From positions 1 to 64,000 of the forward strand of contig RQOL01000687.1 in NCBI GenBank assembly GCA_013076295.1: a stretch of DNA of 64,000 bases, given 5' to 3'. Every line of letters starts with the position of its first letter. The stretch's first letter is position 1. This stretch comes from Sanderia malayensis. Lineage: Eukaryota; Cnidaria; Scyphozoa; Semaeostomeae; Pelagiidae. The notes below the pieces were generated by a model. That model saw only the letters and a program-made list of their open reading frames with translations. It was not told where the DNA came from and did no database searches. This document shows positions 1-9,120 of the stretch, in pieces. A program made the position numbers and the translations under genes.

Positions 1-611
1 CACAAGTTGTGGAAGTCTTTGTGTACATTGTTACACAATATTATTTTACTCCAGTAAACTAGCACGAATCAAATTGAAAGAGCATTTTTTCAAGTGTTCA
101 CGATGATGTTTATTGGTTGAATTAAAGTTAAAACCAGAAGCTGAATCCAGCGGGAATAATCCTGTGACGAAGCCATTTCCTTAAAAAACAAACATGGCTG
201 CAAAACGAGTTTTCTTCAAAGTTTCCGTTGCTACAAGAAGGGCTGCATTATCAATGTCATTCCGAAATTGTTTGCTGAATGTTGAAAATTCTCTTCGTAA
301 AGTTTTTATTATGTTCTTTAAGGACGGCATAAGTTAAGTTCTTCAAAAAGGCCAGAATCCAATATAACGCGTTGAGTGTAATCAAATAAAATTTAAATTG
401 TTAGCGTTCAGCACATCATTTCAAAAAATAAAGCAATAAATATAATGTTCATGTACTTTAATAGGCGCACAAGAAATAAGTACATATAGAACATATTGAG
501 CTTTACTCGTCTTCAGGTACTCTAATGGGGCATATCTTATTATCATAATTATTATTACCATTTTAGCGGCTATTTCGTTATTATTATTAGCATATTGGAT
601 TATTGCGAGCG
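1..611. other. Unique AT-rich flank, no gene supported
   Basis: This stretch lies outside the satellite array and shows no tandem structure. It is AT-rich, with TTATTATTATT-type runs near 540-600 and scattered AATAAA-like words near 390-440. The only tidy frame is a 48-codon plus-strand one at 194-337, which is too short and featureless to call. The sequence changes abruptly into satellite monomers at 612, so this looks like the unique side of an array boundary. I see no domain, RNA gene or transposon end in it. Confidence 0.6.
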
Positions 612-887
612 GCATTTGCTTGTTTTCAGTGATAATAACATTCATTCACATTAATTGCACATGAATCCACGTTATTACAGCTGAAACTAAGTAAAAGACA
701 CATGCATTTGCTTGTTTTCAGTGATATTAACAATCATTCACACTGATTGCACATGAATCCACGTTATCGCAGCTGAAATTCAGTAAACGACGCATGCATT
801 TGCTTGTTTTCAGTGATATTAATTTTCATCCACACTAATTGCACATGAAATCACGTTATTACAGATGAAACTAGCTAAAAGACACAT
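612..887 (+). repeat. Three 92-bp satellite monomers at the outer array edge
   Basis: Three consecutive copies of the monomer that fills the rest of the window, each carrying the landmark GCATTTGCTTGTTTTCAGTG followed by TGCACATGAA and a CACGTTAT-type block. The block is 276 bp, exactly 3 x 92. It ends at ...AAAAGACACAT, where the BEL/Pao LTR begins with TGTAAAG. It shows that the retrotransposon sits inside the satellite, only three monomers from the array edge. Confidence 0.93.
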
Positions 888-1340
888 TGTAAAGCCGTCA
901 CACGAGAAATTGAATGGTCTTGTTTGTAACATAGATTGATATTGACTGTTCAAACTAAATAAATACAAACAAATTTACATTAGTACAAGTTTAACAAGTA
1001 TTGACAAGTAAGTGAAAACCAACAAACATAACGTACCAGCTAGGCCACTGCAAAAAAACTGTGAAGAACTGTGACTGTGAACTTTGAAATACATGAAATT
1101 AATTGTGAAAAAACTGACGATGTATGAATATATATAAAGGAGTGGATACCTATGGGAGTGGAAACTAGTGGGTATGACAATGACAGATGTGGTAAACAAA
1201 CAATCCCTAATGACAGTAAACAAACAATCCCTAATGACAGATGTAGTAAACAAACAATCCTGAACTTTGAATTTTTTTAAATTATAAATTTTGAACTTTT
1301 TTTAACATTTTATTTACATTTTATAAAACTTAACTTTACA
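888..1340 (-). mobile_element. 3' LTR of the BEL/Pao element
   Basis: The boundaries are set by a perfect 7-bp terminal inverted repeat, TGTAAAG at 888 and CTTTACA ending at 1340, giving 453 bp with TG...CA ends. The left end abuts satellite sequence. The right end lies 21 bp past the integrase stop codon. A TATATATA stretch at about 1128-1137 could be a promoter TATA element for minus-strand transcription; that is inference. Three imperfect units sharing TAAACAAACAATCC occupy 1180-1263 (30, 24 and 30 bp). No second LTR exists in the window for comparison, so the boundaries rest on terminal structure and the adjoining coding end. Confidence 0.8.
1180..1263. repeat. Short direct repeats inside the LTR
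   Basis: Three units start with TGACAG and share TAAACAAACAATCC, at 1180-1209, 1210-1233 and 1234-1263. The middle one lacks six bases (ATGTGG in unit 1). Reiterations of this kind in LTRs often act as enhancer-like or polyadenylation-proximal repeats, but no function can be read here. Confidence 0.75.
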
Positions 1341-1360
1341 CTCGCCACCAAAAGGAAAAA
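1341..1360 (-). promoter_or_regulatory. Candidate polypurine tract for plus-strand priming
   Basis: Immediately upstream of the 3' LTR on the minus strand the sequence reads CCTTTTGGTGGCGAG and then the LTR start TGTAAAG. Its position directly against the LTR, between the pol stop and the LTR, is where the polypurine tract must lie. It is only moderately purine-rich, so the call rests on position. Confidence 0.45.
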
Positions 1361-1361
1361 T

Positions 1362-3229
1362 TTATTTGGATGAGTTGAAGTCAATAACTTTAGCCATCAT
1401 ACCAAGTTCTGTCATGAAATCACATTCATCGACTGGATGTATAACAACGAGTTTTCGAACTGATCTGTATGTTTCTCGTTTTACACTTTCATTTCCGTTT
1501 CGATACATAATTTTCGCTTTGCGAGGCAACTTATCTTCACCATATTCAAGTTCTTTAACAATGCCATACGTATAACGATTTGACAACGAAGATTCCTGTT
1601 TCGTAAATAATATGACGTCTCCAACATTTATAGAATCGGAATCGAACCATTCCGACTGCTTCATTAGCTTGGGAACATGTACAAGAAGCCAAACTTCCAA
1701 CCAAAAGTTAAACACTTTCTCATTTTCCGTGAGTATTTTCGTTGGGTGATCACAAAAGATTAAACCATCTGGACATCGCTCATTATTACGACCAAGTAGA
1801 AGACGATTGGGTGTTATGAGATCGAGACACTCAAAATCTCCTGAAACATCTCCAACAGCCAATGGAAGATTATTGATTTGATTTCCAATACTTGAGACGA
1901 GAGTTTCCCATTGCAATAACGACAAACGATGATGCTGAAGGTTCTTCTTGATGGATGAATTCACTTCTCTGGTTTTCCGCTCAAATTTTCCGTGCATGTT
2001 GTGCCCCTGTACAGGACATACATCAAATTCGACAGAAGTAGTTTTCATCAGCCTTGACCTGATATCGAGATAATCGAAATGCATTTCCTTGCAGCCCTTT
2101 ACAAGTTGACTACCTTCATCGCATAGCAAACGTTTTGGATAACCATGATCATTTGAAAATCTTGTAAATGCTTCGACGAATGATGTTGTTGTGTAATCAT
2201 CCATGACTTTGATTTTTACGGCTGAAGTAGCACAACAGCAAAAGACTATAAGCCATATCTTGACCGTTGTACGCTTGTGATGGGGTGAGAACGACTGATA
2301 TGGCCCCGATATGTCCAATTGTGTACAATAAAATGCTGGAGCTATAGTCAAATTAAACGGTGATACCGGTCCCATAGCCATTTCGACGGTACGCTTAGCA
2401 AGATAACGACATCTATCACAATTATTACGAATATGCTTCATTAGCATTCTCCCTTCAATAACATGGACTTTCTTTAGTACGTAGCGATGAGTTGTTTCGA
2501 TACCTGAATGCTTGACGGTCACGTGGTTCCAATGAACATCCAAGGAAATGCTGTAAGCAATAGGTGAAAACCTTTCAAGTATCGGTACACAGAACGTGCT
2601 TTGTGACAAGTCCTTCATGACTTCTGTGAACTTGCCTACGACTGATACCTCATTGCTGGGCAGGATTCGTTCAGTGTACAATAGAATACCATTCTTTTCG
2701 CTCGAGATCTTGTCGTACTTGGTTTTCGGTAAGAAATGAATAACTTCTTTTGACCCTTTCTTGAAGTAATAATTCTCAGCAGCAGAAACTTCGTCTGGAG
2801 TGATGATAGCTGTAAGATGAATTATTTCCCGTCTTCCTCGAATTCGATTGACAAGAATTTTTGAAAATCTAATAACATATGCTATGATACGAATGACGAT
2901 TGCGAAACTGTGCTTCATTGGATCCAAGAGATATTCGGAATATTCATATCTCTTCTTCATCTCGTGAAGTAAGGACTTTGAAATCTCTGATGGTGATGAA
3001 TGATAAACCTGGATGCTTTTCTCCTTCTCCATTTCTGTAAGTTGTTGTTCTGTAAATTTCAATTCATCAACTGATTGTGTTGGAAACTGTGCAGAGGGAA
3101 GATGCATCCAATCGAAGCCATTTACCCAGGTGGACGACTGATTGACCATTTCGATTGTGACACCACGTCTGGTTCCAAGGTCGGCTATCATGTTCTTTGA
3201 CTGAATGTAGCACCATTGATCTGTAGAGG
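1362..3229 (-). pseudogene. pol: BEL/Pao pol, integrase part (open frame) with the RNase H tail
   Basis: The longest open frame in the window: 609 codons from the ATG at 3191, and open upstream to 3229. The ATG is internal to pol, because the frame reads in from RNase H residues ending in an ADLGTR motif that holds the last RNase H aspartate (residue 4). An HHCC-type zinc-binding N-terminus follows (H220, H223, C258, C261). The DDE core has D293 in QLDISGP, D358 in LCDEGS and E404 in GKFERK, a D-(64)-D-(45)-E spacing. The C-terminal SINVGDVILF region at 520-529 resembles the DUF5641 domain of Pao integrases. Integrase inserts the cDNA into host DNA. The frame has no stop and ends 21 bp before the LTR. 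It cannot work as pol because the upstream part is separated by an insertion. Confidence 0.9.
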
Positions 3230-3643
3230 TGTTATGAGACCCTTTAAAAAAATATGCGAAGACATATTATTGCACTTTAAAATAAGTGTCGTAAAGGGCT
3301 CTAAAGAGATTATATAAGTTAAAGAGATTATATAAAGAATATTATATTATAAAGAGATGAATTTCCGCTGGTGATGAGAAATGCCACCATAGCGAGGCTG
3401 CGTAAACAAAATGTGTAAAAAGTGAAGTAATGAGTTTACTCACTGAATATTATACCGTCATGGGCAAAAGGTGTTGAAACCAATGAAGATCTGGCCATCC
3501 ATGAAGAGAAACAGAATGGTACCCTAAAAGAAACCTGGGATATCGCCATGGGATATGCCCATTACGACAGAAGATGAAGATGAACACCTTAAATTATTCA
3601 TAAGATAAAGGAAATATATGTAGCTCGAGTTTTAATTAAAATT

Positions 3644-3747
3644 GTTGGTAGAGTGGGTACGGCAGCCCACCAACTTAACGTTGGTACAGTGGGTACTGCC
3701 GCCCACCAACTAAGTTGTTGGTAGAGTGGGTACGGCAACCCACCATT
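3644..3747. repeat. Three tandem 31-bp hairpin units
   Basis: Units lie at 3644-3674, 3680-3710 and 3717-3747, with a period of 36-37 bp. Each starts GTTGGTA and contains AGTGGGTA. The first two end CCCACCAAC and the third ends CCCACCATT. The outer GTTGG/CCAAC and inner GTGGG/CCCAC pair within one unit, so each can fold as a short hairpin. They lie inside the LTR-like insertion. Confidence 0.85.
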
Positions 3748-3892
3748 AAAAGATAGAAGGCAAACTTGTGTCTATCTCTGTTGAAAGTCTGAAAGAAGTC
3801 ACTGACCTTAGCATCACCAAGACTCTACCGACATACTGAGTGCCGTACCCCACGTCTGGCGGTGGAAGTTCAAGACAGAAAGCCACCCCACG

Positions 3893-5022
3893 CAGGCGCG
3901 GATCTAGAGGGGTGCTCTGGGTGCTTGAGCACCCATAAAAATAAAAAGGAAAATAAAAAAAGTAGTATATAACACAATTTAAAAATCAAATCTTGAAATA
4001 TTCTCGTCAACTTTGGATAAAATGCCAAACAGGGCCTCAACAAATCTCGTCTCAACAAGTTAACGCACTGTTATTCAATTCAATATTTAGAGACATGGTA
4101 GTTTGTATATGTTGTAGCCCTGTGCTCGTGGCTTAACAATGAGCACCCATAAAGATGGTTCTGATTGGTCTACCAGGTTTGAGCACCCATAAAGATGCTA
4201 GCTGATTGGTTTGCTCCATAAATTCAAGTTTTATGGGTGCTCCCGCTCATTTTGAGCACCCATAAAGATGCTTCCTGATTGGTTTGCTCCATAATTTCAA
4301 GTTTTATGGGTGCTCCCGCCAGTTCTCGGCACCCGTAAAAGATGATCGTTGATTGGTCTGCTCCGTTTACGGGTGCTGAAGATATTGAATCCAATTCAAT
4401 GCCAAAGTTATGGCTAATTTAATTTCGTCAGTTCGGCATCGGCAACATTGACATTTTAATGGAATCTTGAGCTTTGAAACAAGTTAATATTTGGCAAACA
4501 AACACTAGTTAAACTCTTAGGAAGGAAGAAGAGAAAATAATCTATCTTTGCAAGAAATTATTACGAATAGAATCGACCGGTGATTTCAAAAACAAAGAAA
4601 ATGATACTTTCATTTTGGCCTATTTAATTTCAAATGGCCTATCAAGCAAATTTTTAGAATGAGGTTTGGCTTTGATTCAGTGTTTGTAACCGTACATGTT
4701 GAATTGCACCCAAAACATCTTTCTTCAAAAAAATTTGTTCAAAGCTTGGTATTTCATTACAATTTCAACACTGAATAGAGCAAAGTCATTTCTTGTCATC
4801 ATCTTTTACGATAAATTGTTTTGTTGCTCAACTTTCCAACATACAAAAATTGTGTGCTCTTTTGTTTTTAAATTCAGTTGATTTATAGATAACAGCATGC
4901 ACTAATCATCAACATGGTGTATCCCACACTCAACGTTAGTCTTAAGGGTGTGGCCAACATTTTGACCACGCCCAAACAAAAATTCTGAGCACCCCTAAAA
5001 ATTTTTCCTGGATCCGCCCCTG
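3893..5022. mobile_element. hAT-like non-autonomous DNA transposon (1,130 bp)
   Basis: The ends are inverted relatives of each other. The left starts CAGGCGCGGATCTAGAGGGG and then GTGCTC. The right, read inward on the minus strand, starts CAGGGGCGGATCCAGG and later AGGGGTGCTC. CAGGGG-type termini are typical of hAT elements. A 5-bp direct repeat CCACG flanks it at 3888-3892 and 5023-5027. Most hAT elements make 8-bp duplications, so either this is a 5-bp subgroup or the duplication has decayed. There is no transposase frame. The interior carries reiterated hairpins at 4141-4377 and is otherwise AT-rich. Its right end supplies the spurious tail of the RNase H reading frame. Confidence 0.72.
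4141..4377. repeat. Reiterated GAGCACCC hairpins within the hAT-like element
   Basis: Full hairpin units lie at 4181-4242, 4254-4315 and 4327-4377, with a partial one at 4141-4172. A unit begins GAGCACCCATAAAGATG, has TGATTGG in the middle and ends TTTATGGGTGCTC, the reverse complement of its start. The third unit has compensating changes: CGGCACCCGTAAA against TTTACGGGTGCTG. The same GAGCACCC word occurs next to both transposon ends, so these are probably subterminal transposase-binding repeats; that is inference. Confidence 0.82.
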
Positions 5023-5030
5023 CCACGACA

Positions 5031-5722
5031 GAGGTGTAGCGACGAATCTCCAAAACACGATTTCGCACCCATTGTTTCAATGGCTTTTCATCATTACTGA
5101 TCCAATGTAGTGTTATCTGACTATCTGTAAACTTTTTGGAAGATTTGACAAGATGCTTGAACGATCTTCTGACAATCTCTCCAGTGTGAGTGCTCATTAA
5201 TGCAGCATAAAATTCTGCTCTAGGCAATGACAAATTCTTTGGAACAGCTCGAGTTCGTGAGAGTACAAGTTGGCATGAATATTCTCCATTCTTTAGAAGA
5301 AATCTGGCGTAGATACATACACATACCAGCGATTGACTTGCATCACCGAAGTCGAGAGTCTCAATATCCATATTGACAGCGTCTTCGGGAACAATCGCTC
5401 TCTTGTATCGAAGATTTCCAATCTCATTCATCGTTTTAAAGTGTGTTAACCATGTTTGATGTAATTCATCAGGGAGGATGTCATCCCATGCAAGTTGTCG
5501 ACGACACAGATCTTGAAGGTCCAACTTCATTGATGCGACTAGTGGAGCAATTTTCCCAGTGAGGTCATAGATTTCTGCAACTTTTGCAACACATTGTCGT
5601 CTTGTCAACTTATCAGGTATTACGTTTAATGCAGCTCGTGGTTTCTTTCCCCTGCATCTTTTTGCAAAATTGAGCTCTGATATGTTGAGTGATATCTCAT
5701 CCATCTTGGGATACCATTTCAT
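5031..5722 (-). pseudogene. pol: BEL/Pao pol, region after RT and RNase H, truncated by an insertion
   Basis: An open frame runs from 5722 to 4883, but only residues 1-230 belong to the element; the rest is read-through into the hAT-like insertion. The start SLNISELNFAKR (residues 11-22) is the conserved stretch after the RT palm in Pao elements. RNase H residues are D127 in DFGDAS, E170 in LPRAEF and D200 in FTDSQ. The fourth aspartate is in the integrase-side fragment beyond the insertion. RNase H removes the RNA strand of the RNA-DNA hybrid during reverse transcription. An in-frame TGA at 5726-5728 separates this part from the YVDD fragment just upstream, so the ATG at 5722 is an internal methionine. 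Confidence 0.87.
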
Positions 5723-5725
5723 ACC

Positions 5726-5896
5726 TCAAACGATGATACTTTCTCCATCATCCGTGAGAGCAGGTAGTGGGTCTTCTCCAGAAAACGTAATTTCTTTTAA
5801 ATGGAAGCCACCAGGATGAATAACTTGCTCAAGTTGATCCGCTCGAGTATGTGCGATGTCTAATGAAACTTCTCCCGTGATGCAGTCATCAACATA
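5726..5896 (-). pseudogene. pol: BEL/Pao pol, RT palm fragment with the YVDD box
   Basis: The open frame begins at 5986, but its first 29 residues come from the inverted-repeat element at 5899-6972. True RT sequence starts at the YVDD box (residues 31-34, DNA 5885-5896), which holds the two metal-binding aspartates. About 50 residues of palm and thumb follow. The frame is cut by TGA at 5726-5728, and the next codons continue the same frame into the RNase H fragment. In related elements a leucine stands where the stop is, so this looks like a point mutation. RT copies the element RNA into DNA in the cytoplasm. Confidence 0.87.
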
Positions 5897-5898
5897 TA

Positions 5899-6972
5899 CA
5901 CTTGGTGAGCAAAAGTATTGCACCACCGGATAAAAAATGGCGTCTAGAAGTGGCCCGAGGCCTGAGCAAGAAAATTTACATAACAATATAAAACAACCAA
6001 ACGGGTTTCAATAGCGAATTTCTTTAGCATGAATATACTCCAAATTTCATAAATTTTCAAACGAAAACATAATTTAAACTATATCATATTGTTTTATAAT
6101 AACATTAAAAGAAAACTGCGAAGAAGTACCTTAAAAAATGTTCTCAAAAATTTATCGAAGTTGAGTAATTAAAACGCGAATAATTATAATTTCTTTTACT
6201 CAAAGCCACGCAAATTCTCTCTCATTTAAAAGAGAATGTTTTCAAATTTTGAAAAATGTAAAAGTTTTTCAGGTAACTGTCTTGACCTTTTAGATTTCAA
6301 GGTTTTAAGTCTTTGTTTTCAACTTGGGAAGCACATGTTTTGTTTCTCACATTTCACAATGAGTTTTGAAAAATAAAATTTTCGTTCACTTTAGAAAATT
6401 TTAAGCCTTTAAAAATTATATCAAATTGTAGTATTTGAAACAAATTATAGGAATATTCATGTCAGATTTTTTTTATGGCATTTAACCTTTTTTTTTACTC
6501 TGAAAAAAAAATTATGGAAAAATCGGATTTGTCAAATCACATTCCGAAAATGCTAAACAAAGACTTAAAACCTTGAAATCCAAAAGGTCAAGACAGTTAC
6601 ATGAAAAACTTTTACATTTTCAAAATTTGAAAACATTTTCTTTTAAATGAGAGAGAATTTGCGTGGCTTTGAGTAAAAGAAATTATAATTATTCGCGTTT
6701 TAATTACTCAACTTCGATAAATTTTTTTGAACATTTTTAAGGGACTTCTTCGCAGTTTTCTTTTAATATTATTATAAAACAATATGATATAGTTTAAATT
6801 ATGTTTTCGTTTGAAAATTTATGAAATTTGGAGTATATTTATGCTAAAGAAATTCGCTATTGAAACCCGTTTGGTTGTTTTATATTGTTATGTAAATTTT
6901 CTTGCTCAGGCCTAGGGCCACTTCTAGACGCCATTTTTTATCCGTTGGTGCAATACTTTTGCTCACCAAGTG
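5899..6972. mobile_element. Tc1/mariner-like MITE with ~420-bp inverted repeats
   Basis: A 1,074-bp fold-back element. The left arm, 5899-6318, and right arm, 6555-6972, are near-perfect reverse complements around a 236-bp AT-rich loop. Both ends read inward as CACTTGGTGAGCAAAAGTAT, much like Tc1/mariner ends (GTGAGCAAAAGTATT). A TA dinucleotide lies on each side (5897-5898 and 6973-6974), the duplication made by that superfamily. The loop has no transposase. The element interrupts the BEL/Pao RT just before the YVDD box, and the RT frames on its two sides are in phase once one TA is discounted, so it arrived after the retrotransposon. Part of each arm is translated as false protein at the ends of the flanking RT frames. 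Confidence 0.88.
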
Positions 6973-7700
6973 TATATCTTTGTGAACGATTCGGTGAACT
7001 TCCGGATGCTCTTCTTTGAACATATTGGCAATTTCACGCAGTCCATGCTCAGCTTGATTACCGCTTGATCGAATACCATAAATCAGTGTCTTGATAATTT
7101 TTTCTTTTGGTATTTTCGATGAGTCGAGTTCATTCTGCCAAATGTATCTTTGGTAGCACCAATGTTTTTGATTCAATTGTATTGTGTTGTACATCTTTCG
7201 AATGTCTGTGTGGATACCAATTTTGTGGATCGACCAACGTATGAGAACTTCTTGTAATTTATTCAAGTTGTTGCTTCCTTTTGCCAATATATCGTTAAGA
7301 CTGTAACCTGAAGGTGTTGGTAGAGAAGCATCAAAGACGACACGACACGGCGTACTAAGAGAGGTCACTTTCCGTACTGCCCTCCAAGGAATGAAATTCT
7401 GAATGACATTGTTCTGAAGTGATAATTGGGTTTCCTCGGAAAGATTATGGACATAGTCGACAAAACCAAGCTGTTGAAGTTTCGCCTCTAACGCAATGAT
7501 GTCAGCTTTGTCGCTCGGGTTGTTGTCTAACTTCCTCAATTGTTGATAATAGGTTTTGAATGCGATTGCTTTGTTCGGAGATAGCTTGAGTGCTGGATTG
7601 TCGATAAATAGAAGATAAGCAGTAATGACTTGTTTTTCGACATCGATGGTGACTGAAGAGTTGATGATGCTCTGCTCCATTTCCTCTTTGATACTAAGCT
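6973..7700 (-). pseudogene. pol: BEL/Pao pol, N-terminal half of reverse transcriptase
   Basis: The open frame starts at ATG 7680 and runs to 6880, but residues after 236 belong to the inserted MITE. Diagnostic RT blocks are CRVVFDAS (112-119), HTDIRKMY (157-164) with the first catalytic aspartate D159, QRYIW (177-181) and SSGNQAE (205-211). The YVDD half lies beyond the MITE. The ATG is not a real start: homologous residues continue upstream (KLSIKEE) to a frameshift near 7700, past which the reading continues in another phase. All blocks before the insertion are intact. This was part of a polyprotein, so no separate promoter or start is expected. Confidence 0.9.
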
Positions 7701-8410
7701 TCTATTTTGGTCGAATTTTTACAATCGTTGCAGCCTCTGCATCTTACACATCTATATGTTATTTCGGATCCGATGGTTTCTGCATCTTCAAATTGTTTCT
7801 GTGCTTTGGTTGACAACACAGGAAATGATAAATTTGAGTTTACTTTAACGCCCATTTTGAAAAGTTTGTATTGATCGCTGAAGAATGACTTTAATTCTGA
7901 ATCCGAGAAGAAACTTTGATGAATACGAGTAAATACATGATGCGGTCCACCAATAACTCTCTTCCTCCGTTCGCATTGACAAATGGTGATTCATATACTG
8001 CTAATCCGGAGTGCAATTGATGGATGAGTCTTGGATGATATTGAAGATATTTCACCCCGATCATGAAGTGAACTTCACCACCTACAATCGTCGAGGGCTT
8101 GGAAGCATCTTTGGATCTTTACCGGAGACTTTATACGAATCTTGAATATCTTTGAAAGGTTCATCTAGTGGATATTGTGGAAATATACCAGTGATATCGT
8201 CCAAACAGGTGCCTGATAACGAAGCCATCTGTCCGTTGAATAATGGAATCTTCACGTTGTAGGTACCGTGAGAGGCCTGAGTGATTGCATTACCCACACC
8301 GTTGATTTGAATAGATTGTGACAAATTCTGTCTTGCATTTGATCCAAGTGACTCCACAGCAGAACGTTTGAAGATAAAATACATCCATTGTCGAAGAAGA
8401 TTGTGCATGG
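7700..8410 (-). pseudogene. pol: BEL/Pao pol, aspartic protease and linker, frameshifted
   Basis: The protease is recognisable only in pieces. A D-N-G active-site triplet in CTIFFDNGC lies at 8384-8392, in the frame coming from gag. The reading passes near 8370-8380 into the frame of 8082-8408, which has QINGVGNAIT and ends in a stop near 8082. Near 8085 it passes to a third frame with TIVGGEVHFMIGVKY. Near 7965 another change leads to VIGGPHHVFT and then a Cys-rich linker, CRGCNDC, ending near 7700. Each change is a small indel. Pao proteases cleave the polyprotein, with D-[ST]-G usual; asparagine in the middle position is unusual. The number of shifts means no product. Confidence 0.8.
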
Positions 8411-9120
8411 ATGATTGTTGATGATGATGGATTGTAGAAGAAAGATTCCATGATGCGATGTATTTTCGTCACGATCTGATTGACTTGACTCACAGCATTG
8501 ATTTACGAACGAAAGACTGATGTTGCGTGCAAATAATGGTAGGCTGGAACTTCTAACAAATCGTTGTTTATACTTTTCAAGGAGGTCCTTGTTGGATTGA
8601 TCGTCCTTATGTTCCTCGCACAGAAGAACATGTTTGCGCGTTGAATATCTCTCATGGCATTCATGCTTACAAACGAAATCACGTTGGCAACGTCCTTCTT
8701 TATGTTTGCTAGATGACGCATCGGCTCCTGGGTAGAGACATTGAAAACAAAATCCCTTTCTTTCAATAATGATAGACGATTAGCTGGAGTGAGATCAACA
8801 AACTTCTTGCATGTATGATATTGAATAATCCTGCTACCATTTGGTCCAGATGATGATGTATGATCTGATGTACCATCAGGTGCTTGGCATATTGAGCATA
8901 TTGGTGTCATCGACGATACATTGAATCCATGCTTCTTGTCTTTGTTGTGAGAATGATCTGGTGGTTTTCCTTTGCAGAAAGGGATTTCCTTGGAGTTTAC
9001 GTTTGAATTAAGAATAATAAGCTTCTGATGTTGAAGTCTCTGTTCCTTTTCGAGAAATTCAACTAATTTCAGCCATGTATCCTTTGGTGAGTCGGTCTCT
9101 TCACTGTTGGACAACCATTT
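8380..9120 (-). pseudogene. gag: BEL/Pao gag, C-terminal Cys/His-rich part, frameshifted
   Basis: The open frame from 9114 to 8503 carries residues matching the gag end: a hydrophobic FLEKEQRLQHQK stretch (20-31), then C73-x2-C76, H85 and C102 in a zinc-knuckle-like region. At about R120 (near 8752-8765, in an AAAGAAAGGG run) the conserved reading moves to another frame. That frame continues without a stop to about 8380 and holds FCFQC and KHECHERY, completing a Cys/His cluster. Downstream it enters the protease. Such clusters bind RNA in the capsid precursor. The upstream DUF1759 part is separated by a further frameshift near 9115. Confidence 0.82.

Larger units (their letters stand above)
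3230..5030. mobile_element. Probable solo LTR inserted in RNase H, itself split by a hAT-like element
   Basis: The RNase H frame stops at the 5031 side and resumes, in phase, at about 3229. The insertion starts TGTTATGAG at 3230 and ends CACGACA at 5030, giving TG...CA ends. GAGG flanks it at 3226-3229 and 5031-5034, and the direct repeat can be extended to AGAGGTGT. Without the inner element (3893-5022 and one CCACG) the insertion is about 666 bp and has no coding capacity. TG...CA ends, a 4-bp duplication and this length suit a Ty3/Gypsy-type solo LTR. The alternative is another element with an 8-bp duplication, since AGAGGTGT repeats in full. Features inside are AT-rich ATTATATAA repeats at about 3305-3360 and three hairpin units at 3644-3747. 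Confidence 0.6.

Noticed and set aside
194..337. 48-codon plus-strand frame in the unique flank
   Set aside because: Short, with no recognisable motif and no support from neighbours; a chance frame is likely.
1366..1575. Plus-strand ORF over the integrase end; likewise 7625-7813
   Set aside because: Shadows of the minus-strand pol frame.
3434..3572. Short plus-strand frame in the LTR-like insertion, protein-like in composition
   Set aside because: Fewer than 50 codons, no start near its beginning and no recognised family; not enough to call captured coding sequence.
3870..4881. ORFs of about 60 codons at 3870-4058 (minus) and 4696-4881 (plus) as a transposase remnant
   Set aside because: Neither shows a transposase motif. 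The first runs through the terminal repeat and the second is AT-rich chance frame.
4883..5030. C-terminal tail of the RNase H frame (about 49 residues)
   Set aside because: It is read-through into the hAT-like element's right end and not part of pol.
6880..6972. C-terminal tail of the first RT frame and first 29 residues of the YVDD frame (5899-5986)
   Set aside because: Both are translations of the two inverted arms of the MITE.
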